64,000 nt of DNA from Betaproteobacteria bacterium (GCA_028292405.1 JAQGMJ010000003.1:1-64000), one strand, 5' to 3'. Positions 1 to 7,426 are shown, counted from the stretch's first letter. Translations and numbers: made by a program. Notes: generated from the sequence alone by a model not told the origin.

Positions 1-103
1 TCAGCTCAACCACATCGCCGAAGAAATGAACAACCGGCCTCGCAAGGTCCTTGATTGGATGACCCCTAACGAGGTTTGGGCTTCTTATTCTCAGTTCCTT
101 TAA
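1..103 (+). CDS. IS30-family transposase, C-terminal end only
   Basis: Only the last 33 codons and the TAA stop lie in the window; the rest is beyond its left edge. The visible peptide contains MNNRPRKVLDWMTPNEVW, which matches the conserved C-terminus of IS30-family DDE transposases (the 'LNNRPRK.LG..TP.E' block after the catalytic Glu). The enzyme would cut and join the ends of its insertion sequence. The stretch right after the stop (about 104-126, starting GCACTTGGAACTTGAGACC) resembles an IS30-type terminal inverted repeat. The left end of the element is not visible, so this cannot be tested here. Confidence 0.8.
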   Translation, partial: QLNHIAEEMNNRPRKVLDWMTPNEVWASYSQFL

Positions 104-298
104 TGCACTTGGAACTTGAGACCAAGCTGTAAATCACGGTGGATTTTGCATTTTTCGCGGCCGCGTTCCCAGATCGAGGGACAGGCTTTTTCAGCCGGCA
201 AACAACACAACTGTGTTGCACTGGGCTGCACCCTGATTCAGGCGCGGATCTCGCCGCTTTCCGGGCTACCGCATTTTCCGACCATCTAAAAGAACCAC

Positions 299-321
299 GC
301 CCGGCAACACATTTGCCGGGC
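299..321 (-). terminator. Hairpin, probable terminator of the hpxZ-like gene
   Basis: GCCCGGCAA (299-307) and TTGCCGGGC (313-321) form a perfect 9-bp stem around a 5-nt loop. Read on the minus strand it lies just beyond the stop of the gene at 392-778 and is followed by a short T-rich run (GGTTCTTTT). The weak T tract makes rho-independent function likely but not certain. Nothing else was recognised between 126 and 391. Confidence 0.5.
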
Positions 322-391
322 CATGGTTACTAACATACGCCGATCCAAGCGCTAAGTGTGGTTGATTTTCACCGCCGCCAAAGCTGCAAAT

Positions 392-778
392 TCAGGCCTT
401 GGGAATGACGCTCACATGCGCCGATACCACGCGCCAGCCCTCGGCAGTGCGCATCCAGGTCTGGCTCTGGCGGCCCGTTTTTCCCGCGCTCGATTCGCGC
501 TCGAACAAGGTGTTGGCGGTGGCCATGTCGCGGCCGTAGGTGGTGATCACAGTCTTGCTGATGCTGCGCGCTAGGCCCGCCGGCGAGCGCCCCGAACGAA
601 AGGCGGCAATCTCGGCATAGCCGTAGAGGTTTTCGCCGATGCCGTAGCGGATGGTCAGAGGGTTTTTCCAGAACAGCTCGTCGAGCACGTCGACATTGTT
701 TTCGTTCAGCGCGACTTCATAGCGCTGGAAGGCGGCGGTGACTTCGGCCAGCACTTCGGGCAGATTGATTTCCTGCAT
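392..778 (-). CDS. hpxZ: HpxZ/AtzH-like SnoaL-fold protein (DUF3225)
   Basis: A 128-residue protein of the NTF2/SnoaL-fold family known as HpxZ or AtzH-like (DUF3225), which accompanies oxalurate or allophanate amide hydrolysis in other bacteria. The family pattern is clear: [10 protein letters not shown] at the N-terminus, [15 protein letters not shown] in the middle, [15 protein letters not shown], then [21 protein letters not shown] at the end. The chosen ATG at 778 follows a GGAG ribosome site; an upstream in-frame extension to 946 has no support. None of the usual hpx or atz amidase genes is adjacent, so its partner must be elsewhere or has been lost, possibly through the nearby IS30 insertion. 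The fold assignment is firm; the pathway is inferred. Confidence 0.75.
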   Translation of the reverse strand: MQEINLPEVLAEVTAAFQRYEVALNENNVDVLDELFWKNPLTIRYGIGENLYGYAEIAAFRSGRSPAGLARSISKTVITTYGRDMATANTLFERESSAGKTGRQSQTWMRTAEGWRVVSAHVSVIPKA

Positions 779-915
779 GGGTTGCTCCTGGGAGGGTCGG
801 ACGCTAAGAGTCGCGGAAAGGGTTACGAAGCCCTTGCAATGATGGTGCCAGCCTGCACGAGGCGGCCCTTGGTGCAATGATAGCGCGGCGCCACCAGGCG
901 CCGGGCAAGCCGCGC

Positions 916-1323
916 TTAAGCGGCGGAAGCCGGGCAGCCCGCCCAAATGCGGTTCAGGTCGGCTACCAGCTGGCGCGGCACGAAGGGCTTGATCAGCACA
1001 TCGATGGCGCCGGCAGCCAGCGCCGCTTCGCGCAAGCCGGGCGAGACCGCGGCGGTGAGGTAGACCACCGGCACTTGCGCCAGCGTCGGCGCCTGCTGCA
1101 AGGCGCGCAGGGTGGCCAGGCCATCCATGCCCGGCATCATCCAGTCGAGCAAAATCAGTTGCGGGGCAAAGTCCCCGGCCACCTTCAAGGCCTCGCCGCC
1201 GCTCTGGGCGATGCGCACCTCGAAGCCGCCATAGCCCTGCAGCGCGGTCTGGCCGACGATCAGAATGTCTTCGTCGTCGTCGATCTGCAAGATGCGCTTG
1301 AGCGGCGTGATGATCTTAGGCAT
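916..1323 (-). CDS. Single-domain response regulator (CheY-like receiver)
   Basis: A 135-residue protein that is only a receiver domain. The acidic pocket is at D15-D17, the phosphoacceptor is D60 in [10 protein letters not shown], the conserved Thr is T90 and the Lys is K112 in LIKPF. It has no output domain, so it works either by protein contact or as a phosphate shuttle. Its start overlaps the end of the kinase gene (1316-3025) by 8 bp, indicating translational coupling and a shared operon. With the HPt protein and OmpR regulator encoded divergently beside it, a four-step relay (kinase, this receiver, HPt, OmpR) is the simplest reading. The relay is inferred; the domain is clear. Confidence 0.88.
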   Translation of the reverse strand: MPKIITPLKRILQIDDDEDILIVGQTALQGYGGFEVRIAQSGGEALKVAGDFAPQLILLDWMMPGMDGLATLRALQQAPTLAQVPVVYLTAAVSPGLREAALAAGAIDVLIKPFVPRQLVADLNRIWAGCPASAA

Positions 1324-3025
1324 CCGCGCCCTCCTCCGCCAGCACGCTGCGCGGCAGGGTGAAGTGGAAGGTCGAGCCGCGCCCTTCCCGGCTCTCGAAG
1401 CCGATCACCCCGCCCATCATGTCGATGATGCCCTTGCTGATCGCCAGGCCCAGGCCCGTGCCCTGGATCGTGCTGCCCTGGAAAAAGCGCTCGAACACGC
1501 GCGGCTGCACGGCGCGCGGAATGCCCTCGCCACGGTCGATCACCGCGACGCTGACAAAGCGCGGCAGCACTTCCATGCTCACCCGCACCAGGCCGCCGCG
1601 CGGCGAGAACTTGACCGCGTTCGACACCAGGTTGCTCACCACCTGGACCACGCGGTCGGCATCGCCGATGGCCACGGCCGACTCCGGCAGGCCGGCTGCC
1701 TCCAGGGTGACGCCGGCCTTGTGCGCGAAGCCCGCGCTGGCCGTCACCGCCTGGCGCACCAGCATGGCAATGTCCACCGGCTCGCGCTTGACCTCGAACT
1801 GCCCCGCGCTCATCTTTTGCACATCGAGGATTTCGCCCACCAGCTTGAGCAGGCGCTCGGTGTTGACGTGGGCGATGCGCACCATGCGCACCGCGTGCGG
1901 TGGCAGCTCGCCGGCGATGCCGTCGTTGACGATTTCCAGCGCGCCCAGAATGGAAGTCAGCGGGGTGCGCAACTCGTGGCTGACCTGGGCGATGAATTCG
2001 CCCTTCATCGCCTCGGCGCGCTTGCGCTCGGTGATGTCCAGGTGCATGCCGTAGAGGCCGATCACATTGCCTTCGCCGTCGAGGTCCGGCGTGTAGCTGC
2101 AGGCGAGGTGCCGCACCTCGCCATTGGCCAGGCTGTGCACCCGCTCGAAGGCCACGGTCTCGCCGGCCAGGGCGCGGTCGATATACGGCTGCGACTGGGC
2201 GTAGACATCGGCGCCGACCACCGAGTAGGCGTGGTGTCCCTCGATCTGGCCGCGTGTCAGGCCCAGCACTTCGCGATAGGTGCGGTTGTGGTAAATGATG
2301 CGCCGCTCGCGGTCGAGGTAGCAGATCATCCCGGGCACGGAGTCGGTGAGGCGGCGCACGCCCTCCTCGGCCGAACGCAGGCGCCCTTCCACCAGTTCGC
2401 GCTCGTAGTCGTAGCGCCGCGCGATCCACCAGGCGCCGCCGACCAGCAGCATGGTGAGCAGACCGCCCCAGAAGGTGGTGAGCTGGGCGGCGCGCGCGGT
2501 GCGGGCGGCGCGATCACGGTAAGCCGACAGGAGGCCGGTTTCCTGCGCGCGCACGGCGCCGGCCAGGCTGGCGATGCGCTCTTCCAGCGGCGAGAGCTTT
2601 TCGTACTCCGGCGGCGGCTGGCCGGGACGCTCGCGCGCCATGATGATTTTTTCCAGCAGGGCGAACTGTTCGCGCAGGGACGCGCCCAACTCTTCCAGGC
2701 GCTGCTGCTGCTGCGGGTCTTCGCGGGTCAGGGTGACGACGTCGGCCAGTTCCTTGGGCACGCGCGAAGTCGCCAGGGAGTGAAAATTTTCCAGCGCGCG
2801 GTGGTCGCCGTAGGCGGCGTAGCGGTGGGCGGCGGCGGTGGCGCGCTCGGACTGGGCAAAAATCTCTTCAACCCCGGTGAGCACTTCCTGCGTGTGGGTT
2901 TCCTGGCGGCCGCTGGTGATCGCCGCATCGACCGCGCCATAGGCGAGCCAGGCGATGACCACCAGGATGGCCAGCCCGGTGGCGATGGCCACGTTGAAGA
3001 TGGTGCGAAATGCACTGGCGTTCAT
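1316..3025 (-). CDS. Membrane sensor histidine kinase with PAS domain
   Basis: A 569-residue kinase. The N-terminus has a membrane helix (about 9-30), a periplasmic helical sensor of CHASE3-like size, and a second helix near 195-215 (TTFWGGLLTMLLVGGAWWI). A PAS domain follows (about 230-345, SVPGMICYLDRERRIIYHN), then HisKA with the H-box QVSHELRTPL and HATPase_c with an N-box (NLVSNAVKFSP), a G1 box (DRGEGIP) and a G2 box (GTGLGLAIS). It autophosphorylates on the H-box His and donates to a receiver. The ATG at 3025 directly precedes the first helix; longer in-frame starts add unlikely sequence. It lacks its own receiver, which is encoded immediately downstream with an 8-bp overlap. The stimulus is unknown. 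Confidence 0.9.
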   Translation of the reverse strand: MNASAFRTIFNVAIATGLAILVVIAWLAYGAVDAAITSGRQETHTQEVLTGVEEIFAQSERATAAAHRYAAYGDHRALENFHSLATSRVPKELADVVTLTREDPQQQQRLEELGASLREQFALLEKIIMARERPGQPPPEYEKLSPLEERIASLAGAVRAQETGLLSAYRDRAARTARAAQLTTFWGGLLTMLLVGGAWWIARRYDYERELVEGRLRSAEEGVRRLTDSVPGMICYLDRERRIIYHNRTYREVLGLTRGQIEGHHAYSVVGADVYAQSQPYIDRALAGETVAFERVHSLANGEVRHLACSYTPDLDGEGNVIGLYGMHLDITERKRAEAMKGEFIAQVSHELRTPLTSILGALEIVNDGIAGELPPHAVRMVRIAHVNTERLLKLVGEILDVQKMSAGQFEVKREPVDIAMLVRQAVTASAGFAHKAGVTLEAAGLPESAVAIGDADRVVQVVSNLVSNAVKFSPRGGLVRVSMEVLPRFVSVAVIDRGEGIPRAVQPRVFERFFQGSTIQGTGLGLAISKGIIDMMGGVIGFESREGRGSTFHFTLPRSVLAEEGADA

Positions 3026-3353
3026 GTCACGGGGGTCTACTCTCAAGCCTGCGCCCGCCGGGGAACCAGGCTGGCGCAGCATTTTAGCGGGCTTGAGGAA
3101 AGGGGCGAGGCCTAGGCCTGCCAGGGGCATTTTCATGCGCGGCTCGATGGCACCCGGCGGCGCGGCAAAGTAACAAATCGCCAGCGATGCGGGCAATGGC
3201 ATAAAATGGATGCTGTAGTCAGCATGGCAACGGTCGATCCCCACGCACTCCCGGCAAACCAGGCCATTTCGATCAGCCCCCCCGGGGACGGTGCGACGGC
3301 GATTCACCCATCCTGCGGTAAATACAGATTCTAGGAAGACGCGTCATAGCCAT
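3026..3353. promoter_or_regulatory. Divergent control region between kinase and HPt genes
   Basis: This 328-bp spacer separates the divergent kinase/receiver and HPt/OmpR operons and holds no credible gene. Reading plus, a TAAAAT hexamer (3202-3207) could be a -10 element. It is followed at once by a perfect inverted repeat, ATGCTG (3210-3215) and CAGCAT (3220-3225), placed where an operator would sit. AGGAAG (3333-3338) is a possible ribosome site for the HPt gene. An OmpR-type regulator encoded next door would be the natural ligand, but that is inference. Confidence 0.35.
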
Positions 3354-3689
3354 GTGTCAAAGCTTGTGAAAACTGCCTCCTTTCAGCCGAATTCCGCCGC
3401 GCCGGCGCCTGCGAACAACACGCCGGACCCGGCGCTGGGCGCCCTGCTGCCCGCTTACTTCGAGCGCCGCGCCGCCGACGCGCGCCTGCTGGCCGCCGCC
3501 CTGGCCGAACACGACTACGCGCAGATCGCCGCCATCGGCCACCGCCTCAAAGGCCTGGGCTCGACCTACGGGCACGACGCCATCAGCGAGGCCGGCCGCG
3601 ACTTCGAGGCCGCCGCCGCCGTGCGCGACGGCCCCCGGGTACAAAGCCTGCTCGAAGGCTATATCCAACTGCTGGCGGAGTTGCACTGA
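3354..3689 (+). CDS. HPt (histidine phosphotransfer) protein
   Basis: A 111-residue helical protein with the HPt signature around H63 (AIGHRLKGLGSTYG), the residue that would carry phosphate between receivers. It is a free-standing HPt protein with no kinase or receiver attached. Its stop overlaps the next start (TGATG at 3687-3691), so it is translationally coupled to the OmpR-type regulator. The start is uncertain: GTG 3354 is chosen, GTG 3366 is also possible, and an upstream ATG at 3291 would add a poorly conserved leader. Together with the divergent kinase and single receiver it completes a phosphorelay split over four genes. Confidence 0.75.
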   Translation: MSKLVKTASFQPNSAAPAPANNTPDPALGALLPAYFERRAADARLLAAALAEHDYAQIAAIGHRLKGLGSTYGHDAISEAGRDFEAAAAVRDGPRVQSLLEGYIQLLAELH

Positions 3690-4381
3690 TGCGCATCGCC
3701 CTGCTTGAAGACGACCCGGACCAGGCCGCCATCCTCAATGCCTGGCTCACCGAGGCGGGTTACCGCTGCCGCGTGTTCACCACCGGCCACGACTACCTGC
3801 GCGAGATCGCGCGCGAGTCCTACGACCTGCACATCCTCGACTGGAACGTGCCGGACGTGAGCGGCGAAGAGGCGCTGAAGATCCTGCGCGAGCGCGTGGT
3901 CGACCCGGTGCCGGTGATGTTCGTCACCGCGCGCGACAGCGAAGAGGACGTGGTGCATATCCTGACCTTGGGCGCGGACGATTACCTGGCCAAGCCGCTG
4001 CGCCGCGCCGAAACCCTGGCGCGCGTCGCGGCGCTCACCCGCCGCGGCCGCCCGCGCGAGACGCCCGAGGGCACCCTGGTGTGCCCGCCCTTCACCTTCC
4101 GCCTGGCCACCCGCGGCATCGAGCACAACGGCGAGCTGCTGGACATGACGCCGAAGGATTTCGAGCTGGCGCTCTACATGTTCCGCAACGCCGGCAAGCT
4201 GCTGTCGCGCGCGCACATCCTGGAGTCGGTATGGGGCAAGACGGCGACCCTGGATACGCGCACGGTCGATACCCACATCTCGCGCATCCGCCGCAAGCTG
4301 GACCTGAACGGCGAAGAGACCGGCTGGCGCCTGGTCTCGGTCTACCTGCAGGGATACCGGCTGGAAAAAAGCGGGCCCTGA
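3689..4381 (+). CDS. OmpR/PhoB-family response regulator
   Basis: A 230-residue two-domain regulator. The receiver (1-120) has acidic residues E7, D8 and D9, phosphoacceptor D51 (LHILDWNVPD), T80 and K102. The C-terminal winged helix (about 128-228) shows the trans_reg_C pattern DMTPKDFELALYMFRNAGKLLSRAHILESVWG and the recognition-helix region VDTHISRIRRKL. It should bind DNA as a phosphorylated dimer and is the likely output of the adjacent kinase, receiver and HPt proteins. Its target genes cannot be read from the sequence; the inverted repeat at 3210-3225 is one candidate for autoregulation. Confidence 0.9.
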   Translation: MRIALLEDDPDQAAILNAWLTEAGYRCRVFTTGHDYLREIARESYDLHILDWNVPDVSGEEALKILRERVVDPVPVMFVTARDSEEDVVHILTLGADDYLAKPLRRAETLARVAALTRRGRPRETPEGTLVCPPFTFRLATRGIEHNGELLDMTPKDFELALYMFRNAGKLLSRAHILESVWGKTATLDTRTVDTHISRIRRKLDLNGEETGWRLVSVYLQGYRLEKSGP

Positions 4382-4438
4382 AGCGCCGCGGCTGCGGCGT
4401 GCCGGGTAAAATGCGACCTGCAATAGCGGCGCCGCACC

Positions 4439-4528
4439 GGATGGGTGGTAGAGCGGTTGAATACACCAGTCTTGAAAACTGGCAACGGGGCAACCCGTTC
4501 GTGGGTTCGAATCCCACCCCATCCGCCA
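4439..4528 (+). tRNA. tRNA-Ser (anticodon TGA)
   Basis: A class II tRNA. The acceptor stem is GGATGGG (4439-4445) with CCCATCC (4518-4524), followed by discriminator G 4525 and encoded CCA (4526-4528). The anticodon arm CCAGT-CTTGAAA-ACTGG presents TGA, which reads UCA codons. There is a long variable arm (CAACGGGGCAACCCGTTC region) and a T arm GTGGG-TTCGAAT-CCCAC. Its 3' end is the integration site of the prophage that follows, and the gene is left intact by the insertion. Confidence 0.97.
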
Positions 4529-4532
4529 ACGA
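4516..4532 (+). repeat. Left attachment-site core repeat (in tRNA-Ser 3' end)
   Basis: ACCCCATCCGCCAACGA covers the end of the tRNA acceptor stem, CCA and 4 bases beyond. The identical 17 bases recur at 13763-13779. Similarity extends further left: GGGTTC occurs at the same offset in both copies (4503 and 13750), with five mismatches in the seven bases between. This marks the left edge of the prophage. Confidence 0.92.
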
Positions 4533-4630
4533 AGCGTCGTAATCGCGCAACACTGGCACGATTAGCAGCCCTTTTCCGGGCCATTCAAAGGCAATACCAA
4601 AGCATTGCCAGGCATAGGATTGCGCTATAA
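4532..4630 (+). other. Detached 3' end of the prophage regulator gene
   Basis: In the excised circle, recombination in the 17-bp core joins base 13778 to 4532. The frame of the gene at 13425 then continues for 32 codons (KRRNRATLARLAALF... ending RHRIAL) to the TAA at 4628-4630. In the lysogen this basic tail sits alone downstream of the tRNA. It has no start of its own; the open frame merely runs on from the tRNA. It is annotated as the missing end of a split gene rather than as a separate gene. Confidence 0.6.
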
Positions 4631-4631
4631 C
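4605..4631 (+). promoter_or_regulatory. Candidate promoter of the recombinase gene
   Basis: TTGCCA (4605-4610) and TATAAC (4626-4631) resemble -35 and -10 hexamers with a short 15-bp spacer, ending 20 bp before the ATG at 4652. An inverted repeat GGCAAT (4590-4595) and ATTGCC (4604-4609) overlaps the -35 and could be an operator. The whole element lies inside the detached 3' end of the regulator gene. Confidence 0.45.
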
Positions 4632-4651
4632 AACAGCACAATCCAAGTACG

Positions 4652-5284
4652 ATGCTCATCGGCTACGCGCGTGTGTCCACGCAAGAACAAGAGACACACG
4701 CCCAGACGGACGCGTTGCGCCGCGCAGGTTGCGGCACAATCTATGACGAGAAACGCTCGGGCGGCAATATGCAGCGCCCGGCGCTCCATACCATGCTCGA
4801 CGCGCTACAGCCTGGCGATGTTGTCATGGTGTACAAGCTTGATCGCATCGCGCGATCGCTCAAGGATCTGTTAACGATCGTTGACAGGATCGAGGCCGCC
4901 GGCGGCAAGTTCGCGTCGATCACGGAACATATCGATACGCAGTCGCCTACCGGGCGAATGATTTTCCAGATCCTGGGCGCGTTTGCCGAATTCGAGCGCG
5001 CGCTGATCCGCGAGCGAACGATGGCAGGCTTAGCGGCCGCAAAGAGCCGAGGCGTGATCACGACCAGGTTGCCGAAGTTGCCGGCAGCAAAAGAGCGACA
5101 GATGGTCCAGCTTTGGCACACAGGCCGGTATACGAAATCAGAGCTTGCAATCGCATATGCCGTGCACATTTCGACGGTAAAACGGGCAATCCGCCGCGCA
5201 GATCCACAGCTCCCCCTGGTGGACCTGGCCGGCGACTCCGACACGCTTAACCAGGCGCAACAGCAGCGCCTGGCGTGCATATGA
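4652..5284 (+). CDS. Resolvase/invertase-type serine recombinase (phage integrase)
   Basis: A 210-residue small serine recombinase. The nucleophile is S9 in IGYARVSTQEQ; the catalytic Arg region is YKLDRIARSLKDL and GRMIFQILGAFAEFERALIRER gives the E-helix dimer region. A C-terminal helix-turn-helix (about 150-190) would contact the att core. It is the first gene inside the left att site, the expected position for the enzyme that integrates and excises the prophage. Small resolvase-type enzymes usually act as invertases or transposon resolvases; use at a tRNA attachment site is unusual but known for phiRSM-type filamentous phages. No large recombinase domain or tyrosine integrase is present in the element. 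Confidence 0.92.
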   Translation: MLIGYARVSTQEQETHAQTDALRRAGCGTIYDEKRSGGNMQRPALHTMLDALQPGDVVMVYKLDRIARSLKDLLTIVDRIEAAGGKFASITEHIDTQSPTGRMIFQILGAFAEFERALIRERTMAGLAAAKSRGVITTRLPKLPAAKERQMVQLWHTGRYTKSELAIAYAVHISTVKRAIRRADPQLPLVDLAGDSDTLNQAQQQRLACI

Positions 5285-5376
5285 CATGAACCGATTTATC
5301 CAGAAGTAGGAAGCCCGAGCGCGCCGCCCAACCCTCCGCCTGTTATGGCGACCCTACCCTCCTCCGTGCCGCAGTA

Positions 5377-5429
5377 AAGGGGGCATTCATAAATCCCGAT
5401 ACGGCCGGGATTTACAAAGCTTCCCCCTT
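5377..5429. other. Nested hairpin in prophage intergenic region
   Basis: An outer 7-bp stem, AAGGGGG (5377-5383) with CCCCCTT (5423-5429), encloses an inner 8-bp stem, AAATCCCG (5391-5398) with CGGGATTT (5406-5413), around a 7-nt loop. It occupies the 252-bp gap between recombinase and parB, which has no other gene. Filamentous phages carry such structures as packaging signals or complementary-strand origins. No T run follows closely on either strand, which argues against a simple terminator. Confidence 0.55.
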
Positions 5430-5536
5430 GACAGCGGCCCGGCTCCGGGTCTTTGGCGCACATGGCGAATGGTTTTTTATCCTCACCAATGGGTGAGGCA
5501 AAAGCCAGCAGCCCAACCCAACCCCAGGAGATTGCC

Positions 5537-6541
5537 ATGCAAGACGCTTCGTATCAGCTGATCAAACTGGCGCAGATCGACACCGCGCCCCAGGTTCGTC
5601 AATCGATGAACAAAGAAGGCCTGCAGGAGCTGGCCGACGATATCGCGGCACGCGGCGTGATTCAACCGATCGTGGTGCGCCAGGTCGGAGAACGGTTCCG
5701 CGTGGTGATGGGCCATCGCCGGCGTTTCGCATGCGAAATGATCGGCAAAGAGGAAGTGCCGGCGATCGTGCGCGAGACCGCGGACGATGAAGTGACCGAG
5801 CTGCAGCTGATCGAAAACCTGCAGCGCGAGGACCTGGCGGCGGATGATATCGGCCTGGCGTTGACAGAGCTCTACGAAAAGCACGGCAGCCTTGATACGG
5901 TGGCGCTGCTGGTGAACAAGTCGAAGTCCTGGGTTGCGAAGCACATCAAGATTGCGACGCGCCTGCACCACGCCGCGCGCGAACTATTCGAGGAAGGCGT
6001 AACCGAGGACGGCGACTATCTGTGCGCCCTCTCCGACCTGTTCACCCTGCTCGGCTTTGACTACGACGCACGCCAACGCCTCTACAAGGATGTGCGCGCC
6101 GGCAAGGTGGACCGCGAGCAGATCCGCGAGCGCCTGGCCAAGATCAAAGCCGACCAGGCTAAAGAGGCGGCCGCAAAACCGAACGCCAAGCAGCCGAAAG
6201 AGAAGAAGCCCAAGCCACGCGCGGTAAACGCTTTGGCCGGCGACATGATGTGGGTAAACAAAACGCCCCACGAAATCTTCGCGAGCTGGATGGAAAAAGA
6301 GCAAAACGCCTTCATCGACGTAGCGCAACTCGCCTGGATCGAGGGCAGCCAGGTAGAAGACAATCCGGTCGCGCTCGCCCAGGCTGCGGCAGTCTACGAA
6401 AAGCCGGCATTCAACCTGGCCAGGATGATGGGGTTTATGGCAAAACAGGCAACACTAAAGCGAATCTCCACCGGCGAATTTGAGTTCAACGTGGACGATT
6501 ACCTTGAGCAGCTCGCCAAGCGATTTCCACGTGAGAGGTGA
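5537..6541 (+). CDS. ParB-like DNA-binding protein of the prophage
   Basis: A 334-residue ParB/Spo0J-type protein. The ParB N-terminal (sulfiredoxin-fold) domain spans about 5-110 and includes GVIQPIVVRQVGERFRVVMG, HRRRFACEMIG and LQLIENLQREDL; the last two are the family's Arg-rich and ENLQR boxes. A helix-turn-helix follows (about 115-150, TVALLVNKSKSWVAKHIKIAT), then a Lys-rich linker (KPNAKQPKEKKPKPR) and a C-terminal domain. The ATG at 5537 follows AGGAG; upstream ATGs at 5453 and 5462 lack such a site. There is no ParA partner. A palindrome recurring in the prophage lies inside this gene (5725-5738). A role in copy control, transcription or segregation of the phage replicon is inference. 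Confidence 0.82.
   Translation: MQDASYQLIKLAQIDTAPQVRQSMNKEGLQELADDIAARGVIQPIVVRQVGERFRVVMGHRRRFACEMIGKEEVPAIVRETADDEVTELQLIENLQREDLAADDIGLALTELYEKHGSLDTVALLVNKSKSWVAKHIKIATRLHHAARELFEEGVTEDGDYLCALSDLFTLLGFDYDARQRLYKDVRAGKVDREQIRERLAKIKADQAKEAAAKPNAKQPKEKKPKPRAVNALAGDMMWVNKTPHEIFASWMEKEQNAFIDVAQLAWIEGSQVEDNPVALAQAAAVYEKPAFNLARMMGFMAKQATLKRISTGEFEFNVDDYLEQLAKRFPRER
5725..5738. repeat. 14-bp palindrome, copy 1 (within parB)
   Basis: TTTCGCATGCGAAA, a perfect palindrome inside the parB coding sequence. Related copies are at 11382, 12227 and 13732, all within the prophage. A binding site for a phage DNA-binding protein, perhaps ParB itself, is inferred from this distribution. Confidence 0.6.
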
Positions 6542-6553
6542 GTCACCTCGCCC

Positions 6554-7138
6554 CTAATCCAGGTAGCTCTCATTAATCGAGAGCCCCAACTGCTTTGCGA
6601 CTTGGCGGAGCCCAACAATAGCAGCAACCCTAGTCTCCTCAATATTGCGAGTCGCATGATTTATAAATTGTTCCGACGACTGTCCCGAAATCAAGCCCAT
6701 CAAATACTCCAACTGGAAGCTAAACATCCGTATCTTGCGAGCAAGGTGAAGCAAATTTTCACTTTCGCTCTGCAAGAAAACTCCACTCAGAGCTGCCTTT
6801 TCAATTACCAACGGCTGCACAAACGCGACCAACACATGGTAAGTACTTCCGCCCTGCATACAGAGTGGCAAACGGTCCTTGTCACTAAGAATACGAATTA
6901 GATCTGAAAACTCCGCACCTAACAGCATGCCCAGCTCCTTATGCTGCGATTCTTTCAGAGCGTCTGACTGGACCTTAAGCAAATACATCCCGCCAAGCAC
7001 CGCAAAAAAGAATGACACCGTTGATCCGACGAACGTATTAAACCAGTCCCAAATCTTCTCGCAATTAAAAACATATACAAGCACCGAATAGCCCAAAGCG
7101 ACACCAATCGTTCCGATCGTAAAGTATTTGGTTTTCAT
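6554..7138 (-). CDS. Two-helix membrane protein, prophage cargo of unknown function
   Basis: A 194-residue protein I do not recognise. Two membrane helices lie near the N-terminus (about 5-24, FTIGTIGVALGYSVLVYVF; about 32-55, FVGSTVSFFFAVLGGMYLL). A soluble, mostly helical domain with a Gln/Glu-rich start (KVQSDALKESQHKELGMLLG) follows. The ATG at 7138 is preceded by GGAG; the in-frame extension to 7231 has no such site. The base composition is visibly more AT-rich than its neighbours, suggesting separate acquisition. It sits convergent to parB and outside the core phage operon, as cargo ('moron') genes do. The architecture resembles membrane proteins thought to act in superinfection exclusion or abortive infection, but no function can be assigned from sequence alone. 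Confidence 0.65.
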   Translation of the reverse strand: MKTKYFTIGTIGVALGYSVLVYVFNCEKIWDWFNTFVGSTVSFFFAVLGGMYLLKVQSDALKESQHKELGMLLGAEFSDLIRILSDKDRLPLCMQGGSTYHVLVAFVQPLVIEKAALSGVFLQSESENLLHLARKIRMFSFQLEYLMGLISGQSSEQFINHATRNIEETRVAAIVGLRQVAKQLGLSINESYLD

Positions 7139-7288
7139 ATCGCTCCGATCTAGGCCTACTAAATAAATCACCTCAACGCAACGAATAATGCCGTAAATGT
7201 CAAAATCGCGCCACGACGGCTGCGGCGCCACCAGCTACGCCATAGACTAAAATCCCCACCTCGAGCAGCAGCACCGAAGGAAAACACC

Positions 7289-7426
7289 ATGGACCCCCGC
7301 TTCGAAATCCCGCTTTTACTCTTCGCCGCAGCTGCCGCACTGATTGCATTCGCATACGTCCTAATGCGCGCAAGCGAAACCTTCGACAAATACCGCGCCA
7401 AGCTCAAAACGAAGAACAAGCACTAA
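7289..7426 (+). CDS. Small single-helix membrane peptide (45 residues)
   Basis: The peptide begins MDPRFEIPLLLFAAAAALIA and ends KAKTKNKH-like in character (basic, KLKTKNKH). It has one hydrophobic helix (about 7-27) and a basic C-terminal tail, consistent with an inner-membrane peptide with a cytoplasmic tail. GAAGG lies 8 bp before the ATG at 7289. It runs opposite to the surrounding structural genes and ends one base before the zot stop codon, so the two genes are convergent with no gap. No family is recognised. It could be a small virion or assembly protein, or a superinfection-immunity peptide; it could also be a chance frame. Confidence 0.5.
   Translation: MDPRFEIPLLLFAAAAALIAFAYVLMRASETFDKYRAKLKTKNKH

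Noticed and set aside
104-126. IS30 right terminal inverted repeat
   Set aside because: It resembles such an end, but the left end is outside the window, so it is mentioned only with the transposase and not listed as a feature.
139-333. A 64-codon frame after the IS30 transposase
   Set aside because: No ribosome site or motif, and it overlaps the probable terminator hairpin at 299-321.
1265-3115. A 616-codon open frame on the plus strand
   Set aside because: Antisense to the histidine kinase, which has every kinase box; composition is typical of a shadow frame.
4445-4630. A separate gene starting inside the tRNA
   Set aside because: Its first part is tRNA sequence; the later part is better explained as the detached 3' end of the split prophage regulator.
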